DNA of 64,000 nucleotides from the NCBI GenBank assembly GCA_032433765.1, contig JAVIAB010000092.1, positions 62,679,993 to 62,743,992 on the forward strand, read 5' to 3'. The first letter of the stretch is position 1, and every line of letters starts with the position of its first letter. Of this stretch, positions 1 to 13,581 are shown piece by piece. Under the pieces are notes generated by a model. It worked only from the letters and a program-made list of their open reading frames with translations. It made no database searches and was not told where the DNA came from. The DNA is from Megaustenia siamemsis (Eukaryota > Mollusca > Gastropoda > Stylommatophora > Ariophantidae). A program made the translations under genes and the position numbers.

Positions 1-220
1 CCGACTTCAGAATAGCCTTTTTGTGTACCGGGTTGCCTTTCCTTGTCGATGCCTACTCACTTCGTAGACTATACTGTTTAGTCTTTTACTAGAGGCACTG
101 TAAAGAGATGGAGTAGGGTCTGAATGATTCTGGTTCACTAATCCTGACGCAAACCATCAGTTATGAGTCACTGGCAGCGCTTCCAGCTCTGCTTCTGTCC
201 GAAGCCTTGCGTCCCTATCG
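1..220 (+). repeat. Dispersed repeat family DR1, copy 1 (cut by window edge)
   Basis: This stretch aligns by eye with 5460-5665 and 9745-9965. Shared landmarks are an accgggttg-like block, a gtctg-ttact-gaggcac block, a gggtctgaatggttctggttcac block and an atcagctatgagtcgctga block. The other copies extend 170-200 bp further 5', so this copy probably begins left of the window. I see no coding capacity and no A/B box pair. The class (SINE body, MITE or LINE 3' end) is not determined. Confidence 0.6.
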
Positions 221-617
221 ATCAATATCATAAACCAACTTCTTATCCTCCGTATCCCATAAAGCAGTCAATGGTCATTACGTCTTGTCTTGCAGTGAAC
301 AACATAATTGTGTAACCTTCTGCAGTTCATGGTCACCATTCGCAGGGTACCCCGGCTCTGGTCCCCAGATTAACTATCTTTTTTCAACTATTCATAGTCA
401 GAATATTCCTGCACTACCTCTCATGTGCCTGTCTCTCTCATGGCATTTCTTGTCACGGGTTCAGAATCTCATTACAACACATATTTCATCGGGACTATCA
501 TCTGTCGATTATCACTGCATGCATTCTCCTCTTGGTTGTACCTCTTCAGCAGTTTGTGTTTCTCTATTGTAGTTTCTGCAATAACAAGCTTTTTTTTTTG
601 CATAGAGAGGACTGTCA

Positions 618-905
618 GACATATGTTATAACCGTTAATATAAAAGTTATCAGTCATAAATTATAACCGCTAACATAGAATTTAGCAGTCATAAAATATA
701 ACCGCTCACCAAGAAGTTATAAGTCATAAGATATAATCGTTAACCTAGAAGCTATTAGTCATAAGATATAACAGCTAACCTGAAAGTTATCAGTCATAAG
801 TTATAACCGCTAACCTAGAAGTTATCAGTATAAAATGTAACCGCTCATCAAGAAGTTATAAGTCATAAAGTAGAACCGCTAAACTAGAACTAGAAGTTAT
901 CAGTC
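618..905. repeat. 35-bp satellite, left block
   Basis: About eight diverged copies of a 35-bp unit built on tataaccgctaacctagaag followed by ttatcagtcataag. The same unit resumes at 1596 after a retrotransposon fragment, so both blocks are one interrupted array. Confidence 0.85.
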
Positions 906-924
906 AATTAGATATAATGATGGC

Positions 925-1595
925 AACAATAATATAATGGTAAAAAAAGGGACATCACAATAATGCACTATAAAGACAAGTGGAACAATATTAGAGCAAG
1001 TAAATTAATTTTAAATATCTGGGAACAATGTTAACCTCAGAAGGTAGATGTATAACAGAAGTAAGATGCAGAATAGCTCATACAAAGGCAAATTTCCAAA
1101 AAAATGAGGAAGATACTGTGCAATCCATTTTTGACAATAGAAACAAGAAAAATAGTTCTTAACTGGAACTAGTCTTAACATATTATTGTGAATCATGGAC
1201 AATAGGACAACAGACAAGAAAATCAAAGGAGACTGGAGAAATGTGATTTTACAGAAGAATGTTGAGAATACCATGGACAGCTAAGGAAAGTAATGACAAC
1301 TTTCTGAAAGAAACCAAAGCAAAAAGAGAGCTAATTTCCAATATTAGGAAAACACAATCATCATTTTTTGGTCAAGTAATAAGAAGATAACAGATGAAAT
1401 ATATTGTGGTAACTGAAAAAAATTGAGGGACGAAGAGACAGAAGAAAGCAACGAGAAAAGATACTAGACAGCTTAAGAGAATGGCTTGGCAGAAGGTCAA
1501 CAACAGAAATGATAAATAACTGTCGAGATCGAAAGTTGTGGAGAGACATGATCGCCTCCGCCAGAAGACACAGTACTTGATGATGATGATGATGA
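925..1595 (+). mobile_element. RTE-like LINE fragment (type R1), 3' end of reverse transcriptase, decayed
   Basis: Frames broken by stops and frameshifts encode the C-terminal part of a non-LTR reverse transcriptase. LGTMLTSEGRC-like sequence is at about 1017-1052, CESWTIGQQ at about 1190-1216, YRRMLRIPWTAKESN at about 1254-1298 and WRDMIAYA-like sequence near 1540. The copy ends in a short tgatgatgatgat tail, as expected for RTE-group elements with simple-repeat tails. It interrupts the 35-bp satellite. It is 5' truncated and not coding. Confidence 0.75.
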
Positions 1596-2345
1596 TATAA
1601 TCGTTAACCTAGATGTTGTTAGACATAAGATATAACCTTAAATCTAGAGGTACTCAGACATAAGATATAACCGTTAACATAGAGGTGCTCAGACATAAGA
1701 TATAACCGTTAACATAGAGGTACTCAGACATAAGATATAACCGTTAATCTAGAGGTACTAAGACATAAGATATAACCGTTAACATAGAGGTACTCAGACA
1801 TAAGATATAACCGTTAATCTAGAGGTACTAAGACATAAGATATAACCGTTAACATAGAGGTACTCAGACATAAGATATAACCGTTAACATAAATGTGCTC
1901 AGACATAAGATATAACCGTTAACCTAGAGGTACTCAGACATAAGATATAACCGTTAATCTAGAGGTACTAAGACATAAGATATAACCGTTAACATAGAGG
2001 TGCTCAGACATAAGATATAACCGTTAACATAGAGGTACTCAGACATAAGATATAACCGTTAACATATGGGTACTAAGACATAAGATATAGCCGTTAACAT
2101 AGAAGTACTCAGACATAAGATATAACCGTTAACATAAAGGTACTAAGACATAAGATATAACCGTTAACATAGAGGTACTCAGACATAAGATATAACCGTT
2201 AACATAAAGGTACTAAGACATAAGATATAACCGTTAACATAAAGGTACTAAGACATAAGATATAACCGTTAACATAAAGGTGCTCAGACATAAGATATAA
2301 CTGTTAACATAGAGGTACTCAGACATAAGATATAACCGTTAACAT
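1596..2345. repeat. 35-bp satellite, right block (about 21 copies)
   Basis: Homogeneous head-to-tail copies of a 35-bp unit (agacataagatataaccgtt then aacatagaggtactc), with c/t and a/g variants that recur in a two-unit pattern. It is more homogeneous than the left block. Confidence 0.9.
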
Positions 2346-2633
2346 TAGAGAACCAGGGTGTCCCTTTTTCACACTCTTACGTGCTCAAACCCCTTGGCGT
2401 TGTACTTACCACATCACCCCATCAATGTTGTATTGATCACTAAAAAATAGGATGCCCTAACACCATATCTTCCCCATACTCTTTAATACGCAGAGGAAAC
2501 AATTACTTGTTATCAGCTAAAATCTGGTTATCTTGGTAGAATCTGCCAGAAGTTTTATACAAATTCCTGCCTGGCATAACTTCAGGAGTTGTCCGCGCAT
2601 TGAATTTGTTATATCATGTCATGGTAATCTATA

Positions 2634-2897
2634 GTAAAAAAGTAGTTACGTACCCCCGTCACGCCAAGTGGCGTATAGGGAAATATGGTGTTAGTGACCT
2701 TATATTTTACAGACCTTCAGCACATGATTTTTGGGGTAATGTGGTCGATATTACGCCCGTGCTGCTTTACTTTCCAAGAAAAAGATCCGGTACCCATTTA
2801 AGGCTGAGTGAACCCGGAAGCCGTCGGTTGGGATCGAACCCTACCCCTTGTCCTTTGTAGTCCAGTTCACTAACCACTGAGCTATCTCGGCTCCCCT
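2634..2897 (-). mobile_element. tRNA-derived SINE family S1, copy 1
   Basis: On the minus strand the copy begins with a tRNA-like head: A-box-like gatagctcagtggttagtg and B-box ggttcgatccc. A body follows containing aaatgggtaccgga and gtaataccgaccacatta, ending cgccacttggcgtgacgggg and a short T-rich/tactttac tail. The flanks carry a near-perfect duplication, tggtaatct(a/g)ta, at 2622-2633 and 2898-2909. Confidence 0.9.
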
Positions 2898-3105
2898 TGG
2901 TAATCTGTACTGGCTTAAAATAGACAGACACTTCGTTATTTAACATGCGCATCACATCTTTTTGTTCTCTTATTTTCCGAAATATTCCGTATGTTTCCTT
3001 CTCCTCAAATCGCCACCGTGCTGGAGTTCAGAACGACGATCGATATAAACGGAAGGATGTTTATAAAGAAATCCGGAAACACAGTGTAGCTGCCGAGCAA
3101 ATCAT

Positions 3106-3111
<6 letters not shown>

Positions 3112-3176
<65 letters not shown>
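3112..3176. repeat. (TA)n microsatellite
   Basis: About 32 TA dinucleotides in a row. Confidence 0.95.
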
Positions 3177-3177
<1 letters not shown>

Positions 3178-3265
3178 CAGGTATTGTCAAATAAAAGTGC
3201 TATCGTGCTGCTGCTGCATGTGTTTGTCGTCGTCACTGCTGTCTTTTAAATCATATATGTGACTC

Positions 3266-3640
3266 GCTCAGGCTCTCTCCTCGTTATAGTGTGGAGAAAC
3301 TACAGGCTCTCTACTCGTTAGAGTGTGGAGAAACTACAGGCTCTCTCTCAGAGTGTGGAGAAACTACAGGTGGAGAAACTACAGGCTCTCTCCTCGTTAG
3401 AGTGTGGAGAAACTACAGGCTCTCTCCTCGTTAGAGTGTGGAGAAACTACAGGCTCTCTCCTCGTTAGAGTGTGGAGAAACTACAGGCTCTCTCCTCGTT
3501 AGAGTGTGGAGAAACTACAGGCTCTCTCCTCGTTAGAGTGTGGAGAAACTACAGGCTCTCTCCTCGTTAGAGTGTGGAGGTCGTTAGAGTGTGGAGAAAC
3601 TACAGGCTCTCTCCTCGTTAGAGTGTGGAAAATCTACAGG
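3266..3640. repeat. 34-bp minisatellite (about 11 copies)
   Basis: Tandem copies of a 34-bp unit starting ggctctctcctcgttagagt followed by gtggagaaactaca. There are partial-unit deletions at about 3345-3370 and 3580, typical of unequal exchange. Confidence 0.9.
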
Positions 3641-3699
3641 GCCATAAATCTTGCTCCACAGGAATTACCTTCTGATGATCAGATCATAGTCATAGCATC

Positions 3700-4145
3700 C
3701 CAGTTCTGCCTTCCAAGCTCTGGGAAACACGTTTTAACTTCAATGCTTATAGTGTCACTTTTTCATCCGTGCTCCCAGAGCTCTGTTCTAACCTCAGTGC
3801 TCGTAATCTGCCGTTTTAACTTATGTGCCCTCAGAGCCCTGTTCTAATTTTAGTTCTCGTAATCTTCCGTTCTAACATCCGTGCTCCCAGAGCCCATTTA
3901 TAACTTTGATGCCTCTAGCGTGTCTGTTCTATCATCCGTGCTCCCAGAGCCCCGTTCTAACTTTAGTGCTCGTAATCTCCTGTTCTAACTTCCGTGCTAC
4001 TAGAACCCAATTGTAACTTTAATGCCCCTAGCGTCTCTGTTCTATCATCCGTGCTCCCAGAGTTATTTTCTAACTTCCGTGCTCCCAGAACCCAATTATA
4101 ACATTAATGCCCCTAGCGTGTCTGCTATTTCATCCGTGCTCCCTG
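3700..4145. repeat. Degenerate composite tandem repeat
   Basis: Alternating variants of cgttctaacttccgtgctcc, cagagcccc and aactttagtgctcgtaatct recur at roughly 35-40 bp, with a longer period near 120 bp. It is an old, diverged minisatellite with no coding signal. Confidence 0.7.
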
Positions 4146-5284
4146 TTTCTCATTTGTTTAATTGTGAAAGCTCTCGGGGCGAATTTTCATAATTACTTCT
4201 TCCAGATCACTATTCCACTTTTCATTCTACCAGCGCACTCCCGCTATAGAAATATATCACCCTTTTCATGAATCAACATTATCTTAAGCTTTTCACATTC
4301 ATCTGTACATGTGCAATATATTGACATGAACCCGCCCATCCTATAATCTCGAAGATAACGATATGTTATCTCTACCTGAAGCCTCCTTGTTCAATCTCTC
4401 AAAACAATTTTCTACCGATCAACTCATAAAAATGCTTCACAAAATAAGTAGCCTGCTCAAGCGCAATAACTCTTGCAGTAATCTCACAGATAAAAAGAAA
4501 AAAGGAAACTCCGCAATAAATCATCAGCCGGTTACACTTATATTTAATATGCCTAATATGTTTCTGAGAAGCATGAAAACCTGGCCAGAGGAAAGCCGAC
4601 GACAAAGTATAGGGCAGACTCTGGTGAAGATATAGTTGGTTGAGAATTTGAAGGTCATCTAAATGTTTTTAGAAGAAGTCTTGAGAAATTATTTATTTTC
4701 ACTTTCCCATGAGAAAATAATAAAAAACTAAACAACTTTAACATGGTCTGGAAATGAAATCAAATTTGTCATGATTTCTCTACCCCAAGTAGTCGCCCGT
4801 TGTTAAGTAGGGAGGCAAGAGTTGTCTGCTTTTTTGAGCGCGAATATCACAGTCATGCAGGGATGCCGAGAATTTATATTTTTTGCATTTTTTTTTTTAG
4901 AAAGTTCCCTCAACAGTTTGATTCCACCTTTTTTTAGTCGACACCTCTCAAGCACCTGTTGAGCCGATCTGGTGAATTCATTTGCAAGGAAATCTTATCT
5001 GCTCGAGAGCTCAGGGTGTCTTTTATACACAGATCTTGATTTAACGTTAAAATTGAAAACTGTTGCAATTAAAATGCTGGGATTTTAATCCGATTGCCCA
5101 CCCTAACATTCGTAAAGGTTCCGCTCCTCTCTCTGTGGTTTAAAGTTTATTTATTTCCTCCTAATTTTGTAGGAACAGTAAACCAGTGATATGTCATTAC
5201 AGTCAAGGATGTCCATCACATAATTAGGGCCCCAGGAGAGACTAGTATGTCACCATGAAGATGAGGGGGCCAGTGCTTTTACTC

Positions 5285-5670
5285 GCCGTCACTTGCTTTA
5301 AAACTAAGACTCCCTCTTTGGCGTTCACCCGATGAACACTAAAGGAAGAATTAATTAATTGGCCACTTTGTCATCTGAAGGACGTTAAGTGGACGTTGAT
5401 TGTGCGTTGTTTTGTGATTTGCAGTAGAACTGTCGTATATTTACGCCTTTTAGCCCAACTCATCAGACTTCAGATCGATATTTTTGAATACCGAATTGCC
5501 TTTCCTCTTCGATCTCTACTAGCATGGCCTGACTAGACTGGTTTGTCTGTTTCTGGTGGCACTGCGAAGGGGTGGATCAGGGTCTAAATGGTTCTGGTTC
5601 ACTGATGCTGGTGCAAATCATCAGCTATGAGTCGCTGACAGCTTCCAGCTCTGCTGCTGTCCTGCTCCTT
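5285..5670 (+). repeat. Dispersed repeat family DR1, copy 2
   Basis: Contains the 5' block cgttcacccgatga and gaaggacgttaagtggacgt, then tacgccttttagcccaac, then the 3' blocks shared with 1-220. It is one of the two longest copies here (about 385 bp), together with 9590-9965. Confidence 0.65.
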
Positions 5671-6619
5671 GTCCCCCACTAACTCAGTAAGCCAGATGTC
5701 CATTATTTTCTCTTGAAGAAAATTGTCAAAAAGAGAGCGTTATTCTGGTATAAAACCGCACGCTCTCTTACTTTATCGTCAGTTCATTACACTACAACTA
5801 TGCCACTGAAGATCTCAGTCTACATCGATGTGTGAGGTGAAATATGTTCATTCACAACATGGCTTCAAGACAACAAGAACATTTCACAGTAAGAGAAGTC
5901 AGGGAAATTGAAAGTGAAAGGATGGTACTGCAAAATGTCAAAGAATGAAGTATGTACAGCATGTTAAAAGGATCGTTACAGATCGAACATCAATGATTTC
6001 ATGTGAGACGGTGACCTTGAAATTGAAGAGGTACGGGCCTGGGTCTGCAGCAAACTGGAATACGACGTTGAAAAAGTAGTGATGATATCTTATATAAAAT
6101 TCTGGATGCAAGAACACGGAACAGGTAAATAAATGAAGGCTGCGGTAAAGCTATTAAGCAGGAAACGAGTAGAACACAGTGTATGGTGACAACTTTACAA
6201 CAGAGGGCAGTACAGATTATTAATATAATCTTTTAATATAATCCGTATTGTAACCTTTTGTAAAACTGTTACCATACGCTGTGTTCTAATTGTACGAAGT
6301 AGAAAATATAGATTGTTGATTATTACATTAATGAATAAGAGAAAATGTACATAAACACGCAAAGAGCAACAACAAATATTATCAACAGGAAAATCAATAA
6401 CGTGAATAATTACCAGGGACAGGAAATTGTGAATAAACATGATATAAAGAGACAGGGAGAGAGAGAGGGGGAGAAACAGAGAGAGATACAGACAGACAGA
6501 CAGACAAAGCGCGGCTTTGGGAGTAGAGGGAAAAGAAAAGAAAAAGTAAGCGTTATCGTGAACAATAAAAAAATATGGAAATTTACAGAACACGAGGAAA
6601 AAAAAAAGGTAGAAAACGT

Positions 6620-6900
6620 AGTGTATAGGAAAAAAATGTAAAGAGCCCCCGTCACACCAAGTGGCGTATAGGGAATATGGCGTTAGTGACCATAAATTTT
6701 AAGACCTTCAGCACATGATTTTTGTGGTAATGTGGTCGGTATTACGCGCGTGCTGCTTTACTTTCCCAGAAAAAAAAAATCCGGTACCCATTTAAGGCTG
6801 GGTGAATCCGAAAGCCGTCGATTGGGATCGAACGCTACCTCGTGTCCTTTGTAGTCCAGTTCACTAACCACTGAACTATCACGGCTACTTAGTATATAGC
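6620..6900 (-). mobile_element. tRNA-derived SINE S1, copy 2
   Basis: Minus-strand copy of the S1 SINE: head at the 6888 side, 3' end at 6643 (gtcacaccaagtggcg). The B box is diverged (ggatcgaacgct on plus). The flanks tagtgtatag and tagtatatag look like a target duplication with one mismatch. Confidence 0.85.
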
Positions 6901-7074
6901 GTTATATATAAATACATTAAACACACAGACAGTAATACTTCTTTAAAAAAAAAAAAATATGGATATTAGTTGATCTCTTATGTGTCCCAGCATGTTCGCA
7001 GAGACCAAAAGCTTTCTGTGTAATTGATATGGTTTTGTTTTTTTTTGTTTGTTTGACATCTCCGACAGGAAGAA

Positions 7075-7400
7075 TCCTTGATCCATCATCATCCATTCTA
7101 TGGTTGCCTGTTTTCCATGTCATGACACCAAGCTATCCAGTCAGTAGCTTCTCTCTTTGTCGTCCGCGATCTCTCTTTGCCTGTATGTTATTATGTGTAA
7201 CCAAGTATTCCAACTTTCTTATTCTCATGATGTGCCTGAAAATGTTGATTGTTTCTTTCTGGGTTTACTTAAGTGTTCCCTTCTTGTGTTTACCTCTTTG
7301 AGAATTTTCTTGTTGGTCTTTTAGCTGTCCAGAGAACTCTCAACATTTCTTCTGAGAAATCCCATCTCTGTGGCCTCTAATCTTTTTCCCTGATCATACA
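7075..7400 (-). mobile_element. RTE-like LINE fragment (type R2), antisense
   Basis: The reverse complement matches the 44430-44890 copy: EATEMGFLRRN-like sequence, then SSLDS-KDQQENSQRG-like sequence, a histone-like RLGGR-type stretch, and a short tail read as catcatcatcc on plus. It is 5' truncated and frame-broken. Confidence 0.7.
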
Positions 7401-8349
7401 GAACATTAAACTATCGAACATTAAAATGATGTGTATAATAATAGGAATTGTAGAAATACAGACCAACGAAAGTCATTTCAACAACATCACTCGACGCACG
7501 CTACTAAGATCAGCGTTAATCCCTATACATATCAGTGCACGACCTTCTCTCTGGCTAATTGATTTCACTTTCAGTCCCCACAACCAAACTGGAAACACGC
7601 AATGGCAATGCTTTATCACCACCTGCATCTGTGTTCATAAGAACATTGCATCCATCATTAATAAGGTATCCCATGGGTGTTCATAGCATAGAAGCCATGT
7701 ATGTCTTAGCAGTAGATTACATTTCCCTAATTGGTTGTCAGCTTGTCCGTACTTGACCTGTTTCATGCAACCGTTTCTTTTTTAAGACCTCGCACTGTAC
7801 TATAAATCTATCTCCGTATTCATACATGGTGGTCATGTTATCAATGACTCGTACTGGTATCAGACAACCAATTTATTGTGTTTTGCTAAATTAATTAGTA
7901 TTTTCAATTAAACAATAATTATGCCCGTAAATGTTGAACATATTCTTACATTCTAATTTTAGTTTATATAAAAGACATTATATGTTAGCACATTTTAACT
8001 TACGCTGAAACTTGACTTTACATTCTGTCAAAATAGTCGTCTACATTTTGCACATCTTTTAAACTGAATTATGTCTGAATGTATGTAATCTCAATTTTTT
8101 ATACATGGTAAAAGTAAACGAAAATTGTTTCTATATAGTTTACTGTCCCTTCTTCAGTAGCGCTCTGAATTCAACTTTAAAAAAAAATTATTTCTCTTCA
8201 AAATTCTCTCCTTTCCTTTTTAAAATTACACTAATCTTTTGCATTATTTGCTCATAATTTCTTTAACGGTTTCTTCTTATTATTTTAAACTTGGTCAGTC
8301 TGGAGCGGAATTTATTTGTTGTAAATGGTTTATTTCTCTCTGTGTTCTT

Positions 8350-8785
8350 ATGTAGAGCCAGTCTTAACATATGGATGTGAATCATGGACAATAGGACAAC
8401 AGACAAGAAAATCATGGAGTCTGTAGAAATGTAGTTTTACAGAAGAATGTTGAGAATATCATGGACAGCTAAGAAGAGTAATGAAAATGTTCTGAAAGCA
8501 AAAAGAGAGCTAAATTCCATTATTAGGAAGAAACAATAATCATTTTTTGGCCATGTAGTGAGAAGAGAACAACTGGAATATATATTCTAACAACTGGGAA
8601 AATTGAGGGAGGACGAGATAGATGGAAGCAAAGAGAAAAACTAACAGACAGCTTAAGAGAATGGCTTGGCAGAAGGTCAACAACAGAAATGATAAATGAC
8701 TGTCGAGATCGAAAGTTGTGGAGAGACATGATCACCTACGCCAGCAGGCCCGGTACTTGATGATGATGATAATGATTTCTCTCTT
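8350..8785 (+). mobile_element. RTE-like LINE fragment (type R1)
   Basis: Begins near a block encoding LTYGCESW-like residues (about 8362-8390). It continues through YRRMLRISWTAKKSN-like sequence (about 8435-8480) and a KREQLEYI-like segment to acatgatcacctacgccagc, then a tgatgatgat tail. It is closely related to 925-1595, 17490-17735 and 46085-46467. Confidence 0.75.
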
Positions 8786-9261
8786 TCATGGATCTGTGAG
8801 AAAGTCTAAATTAACAATTACTTTTTTTTCAACGAAAAGCAAAACCGTCACTGCATTTGATCTATCATCTGGTACATATTTAATATAAAAGATCAAAGTC
8901 AATCGAAACAAAATCAGTTTAACTATGTTTTATTCCTGAATCACAACTCCAACAGAACGATAGTACATGTTAAAGCTGTTTCGATATTCATTGAGCCCTA
9001 GCAATGAAAATGTGAAAACCACTGATTACGGTATCAAATATTAACACATTAACAAATGAAACCGCTTTTTGAAAATTTAATCCTGTCTGTGGGCCAGCTG
9101 CCAACTAAACAAGTGCAGACACACTCATAGACGTGTATTGAAGATGAGGTAGTAGCAGTGTATGTTAAACCCTCATGCTCGACTACTGCCGACCAAAAAC
9201 ATTATACGACTGTAATAGTTATAGTTTCCCGTGTTTTACCGGGGCCTCATTATGAGTAAAG

Positions 9262-9505
9262 AATAGTGACACTTTGTCCTTCCAAGCATGTCGTAAGAGG
9301 CGACTAAGGAGGTTGATCGATGGCTTGACAAGCTGTCATTGTAAAAAGTATTGTTATAGAAACAGAACCATAAATTTTAGAAGCAATGATCATCTGCAAT
9401 ATGTGCCATTTTGGCACGCAAGTATTGTGTTTTTGAGATTGTGGTTCTGCCCTATGTGCCATCATCGGCTCGAAAGGACAATAGATAGATAGATAGAATA
9501 GTTAT
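9262..9505 (+). repeat. Dispersed repeat family DR2 with GATA tail, copy 1
   Basis: Contains catgtcgtaagaggcgacta, tatgtgccattttggcacg and gttctgccctatgtgcc, and ends in gatagatagatag. A reverse-orientation copy with the same simple-repeat tail is at 27990-28205. The polarity and tail suggest retrotransposition; the parent element is not identified. Confidence 0.65.
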
Positions 9506-9589
9506 AGTAAAATGTTTTGGTTTTAAAAAATGAAGCAATTTAATAGTCAATAATACAACTACGATTCAGCTTGGTATTTGCAGCGTTTC

Positions 9590-9965
9590 ATCCTTCTTTT
9601 AGCTAAACACTTGCTGCTTGCTTGCGTTCGCCCGATGACTTAAGGAGTGTACCTCGTCATCATCCGCCCTTAAAAGGACGTTAAGTAGGCGTGTCTGCGT
9701 AGTGTTGTGGTTTACAGTATAACTGTGATATTTGCGCCTTTCGGCCCAACACATCCGACTTCAGCATGACATTTTTGAGTACCGGGTTGACTTCCCTCTT
9801 CGATCCCTACTCGCTTGGCCAGACTAGACAGGTTAGTCTGTTACTAGAGGCACCACGGAGAGGTGGAGAAGGGTCTGGATGGTTCTGGTTCACCGATCCT
9901 GGCGCAAGCCATCAGCTGTGGATCGCTGATAACTCCAGCTCTGGTGCTGGGAGGCGCGCCTTCGC
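9590..9965 (+). repeat. Dispersed repeat family DR1, copy 3
   Basis: Carries all DR1 blocks: cgcccgatgactta, aaaaggacgttaagtaggcg, tttgcgcctttcggcccaac, accgggttgacttcc and gggtctggatggttctggtt. It abuts a CA-rich minisatellite. Confidence 0.65.
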
Positions 9966-10094
9966 CTCCACTTGAACACACACAACGGGTGCACGCACAT
10001 GCCCTATATACTGACCGTCGCTCTCACACTTTATTTCCTTCGCGTAGTAACACGATCTTGCGTACACATACACGTCGTATATAAGCAGACACCA

Positions 10095-11085
10095 CACGCC
10101 CTCAGGCAAATACGCACATACAAACAGACATGCACACAGACACAAACACACACCAACGAATATGCACACAAACACAAGCACATACCAACAGACATGCACA
10201 CATACACAAGCACATACCAACTGACATGCACACAGACACAAGCACCTACACACATACATGCAGATAGACACAAACACACACCAACGGATATGCACACAGA
10301 CACAAGCACATACAAATAGATATGCACACAGACGTAAGCACAAACAAATAGATATGCACACAGATACAAGCACATACCAACAGACATGCCCACAGACACA
10401 AACACATACACACAGATATGCACACAGACACAAACACTTACAAACAGACATGCACATAAAAACAAGGACATACCAACAGACATGAACACAGACACAAGCA
10501 CATACAACAGATATGAACACAGACACAAGCACATACAACATACATGCATACAGACACACAAACATACAAACAGACATGCACACAGACACACAAACATACC
10601 AACAGACATGCACACAGACACACACACATATCCCAACAGAGATGCACACAGATACAAGCACATACCAACAGACATGCCCACAGACACAAACACATACACA
10701 CAGATATGCACACAGACACAAACACTTACAAACAGACATGCACATAAACACAAGCACATACCAACAGACATGAACACAGACACAAGCACATACAACAGAT
10801 ATGAACACAGACACACGCACATACAACATACATGCATACAGACACACAAACATACAAACAGACATGCACACAGACACACAAACATACCAACAGACATGCA
10901 CACAGACACACACATATCCCAACAGACATGCACACAGACACACGCACATACCAACAGACATGCATACAGACACACAAACATACAAACAGACATGCACACA
11001 GACACACAAACATACCAACAGACATGCACACAGACACACACACATACCAACAGACATGCACAGACACAAGCACAAACAAATAAGA
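10095..11085. repeat. CA-rich 32-bp minisatellite with higher-order structure
   Basis: About 31 copies of a 32-bp unit of the form catgcacacagacacaagca followed by cataccaacaga. A block near 10390-10580 recurs at 10680-10875, so there is a superimposed period of about 290 bp. Few stop codons occur in several frames on both strands, which produces long meaningless ORFs. Confidence 0.9.
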
Positions 11086-11169
11086 ACACGAACTCATTCT
11101 TAGACACACTCTTTCTCACAAGTAAGCACGCGTTCTAATATAAATACGCAAATTCATTCACTCACACAA

Positions 11170-11770
11170 ACGCTTTGGCTCATTCACACTCAGTCTTACT
11201 ATCTAACACATTCACTCATTCACAAACTCAGTCTCACTAGCACACTCACTCACTCAGTCTCATTAACACACTCACTCACTCAGTCTCACTAACACACTCA
11301 CTCACTCAGTCTCACTAACACACTCACTCACTCAGTCTCACTACCACGCTCACTCACTCAGTCACACTAACACCCACACTCACTCACTTAGTTTTACTAA
11401 CACACTCACTCACTCAGTCTCACTACACGCACACACTCACTCACTTACTCACTCAGTCTCACTAACACACTCATTCACTCAGTCTCACTAACACGCACAC
11501 ACTCACTCACTCAGTCTCACTAACACACACACTCACTCACTCACTCACTTAGTCTTACTAACACACTCACTCATTCATTCACTCTGTCTCACTAACACAC
11601 GCACACACTCACTCACTCACTTAGTCTTACTAACACACTCACTCACTCACTCAGTCTCACTAACACACACACTCACTCACTCACTCTGTCTCACTAACAC
11701 ACACTCACTCACTCACTCTGTCTCACAAACACACTCACACACTCACTCACCCAGTCTCACTCACATCAAC
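11170..11770. repeat. CACT/ACACAC-rich tandem array
   Basis: Repeats of cactcactcactcagtctca with ctaacacacactc linkers. Unit length varies between roughly 30 and 45 bp, and variant blocks (acttagtcttac, tctgtctc) recur. Confidence 0.85.
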
Positions 11771-12285
11771 TCTCCTATTTCTCGGGACTATCTGTATCAA
11801 ATATCCATCCTGCTGACGCCAGCATCGCTGAGAGTTCAAAGGTAAGCGGATCCAAACAGCAACAAACAGGATCGTGTCTAGCCGCTGAAACTACCTGCCC
11901 CTTGACGAAACTGCTCACGCCACATCCAGCGATAATGAACCCGACCTCTGACCCTATGTAAACAGTTGCCTACGGACCTCTTCTTGACTCCTGTGCTCAT
12001 ACCAAACCCATTGTTTTCAACACAATAATGGAAGTCACACGTTTTACTGCGGCACATTTCTAGCTGGTATTCGTATAAGAATCTTTTGTTTAACTTTCCC
12101 TTTTCTCAAAATGCTACGGATTTATTTATTTTAAAAATGACACATAAAATGAGACTTTCTCAAGTCCCTAGAGTTTTGCAGTAACAATAAATAGTGACGG
12201 TGAAAGTTGTCTCTCAAAATGTCACATCTCTAAAGAGGTAGCTGAAATCTGAGATAATGTTTGTGACTACTTACTGACGTTTTCA

Positions 12286-12560
<275 letters not shown>

Positions 12561-13535
12561 GACCATCCCTTTTCGCCATACGTTTATCAATGCGTGGAGG
12601 AGACCTTTACCAGAGTAACTCTTAATTTCAAAGAGTAGATCAGTGACAATAAATACACTTCAATTACAGTTGTGTTGTTTTTCACCGATACTTTAGTCGA
12701 TTTGCATATTCGTGCCTTTCCTTGATGGTTAAATACGTGTGCTGCAGCTACTCTATACATTTGAAATGTGGTTAGAGAGTTATATCGAAAAATTAAAAAT
12801 TAAAAAAAAAAAAACACTTGGGGTTAAAAATGGGATTTCGTTCAAAACTCTCAAATTTGCCAATCTTTGCTCTTTTTCTTACCGGCATTATTATACTAAA
12901 AGATCATTTGTACATAAATATTGATTTTAACTAAAAATGTGACGTTTTGTTTGAGATGTCATAATTCACAACCAACTACATAAAAAATATCAACTTGAAG
13001 AGTGTGTTGAATGCACTCTAAGCTCAGGATATCCTCATCCATAAAAGCTACCAAATTAATTTCCAAGATTATCACTAAACTGCCACTATGAGATGAAAAC
13101 AAACAGCCGTGTAATAGATTTATAATCACAAAATGTCATACTTCTACTGTTGCTATCGAACTCTGAGAAAGTTGTTAGCAAATGTCGTCTCGGTATCCCT
13201 TTTCTTTCTCGTTGACTATAATAATTTAGCAATGATGAATTTGAGATTACTGCGGTATCATATTTAGGGTATTTTTGTATATTGTTTGTCATCTATAAAT
13301 TGTTGATGCGTTTCGATTTGTGCGATGTTCTTCTAACTTTAATGACATGGGAGCCTACGCTTCTACGACAAATGAATCTATCTGTCAATAGTCCGGATGT
13401 TTTCAATCTCTTCTGTTCTCTTTTTGCTAGCCAAACGTCTGGTATTACAATGCTGTCTGTCATGTCTAACCTATTCATATTTCATGCTCTTATTATGTCT
13501 GACACTCCTCATTAGTCTTTAGCGTTCATCGTGCG

Positions 13536-13537
<2 letters not shown>

Positions 13538-13581
<44 letters not shown>

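Noticed and set aside
4363..4635. 90-codon frame with varied composition
   Set aside because: No similarity I can recognise, no splice or promoter context; length is within chance expectation for this composition.
9912..11138. Open frames of 250-387 codons on both strands (CVCVHVC-type and HTDTNTY-type repeats)
   Set aside because: They arise from the 32-bp CA-rich minisatellite, which lacks stops in several frames at once. Overlapping frames on both strands are all open, and composition is purely repetitive.
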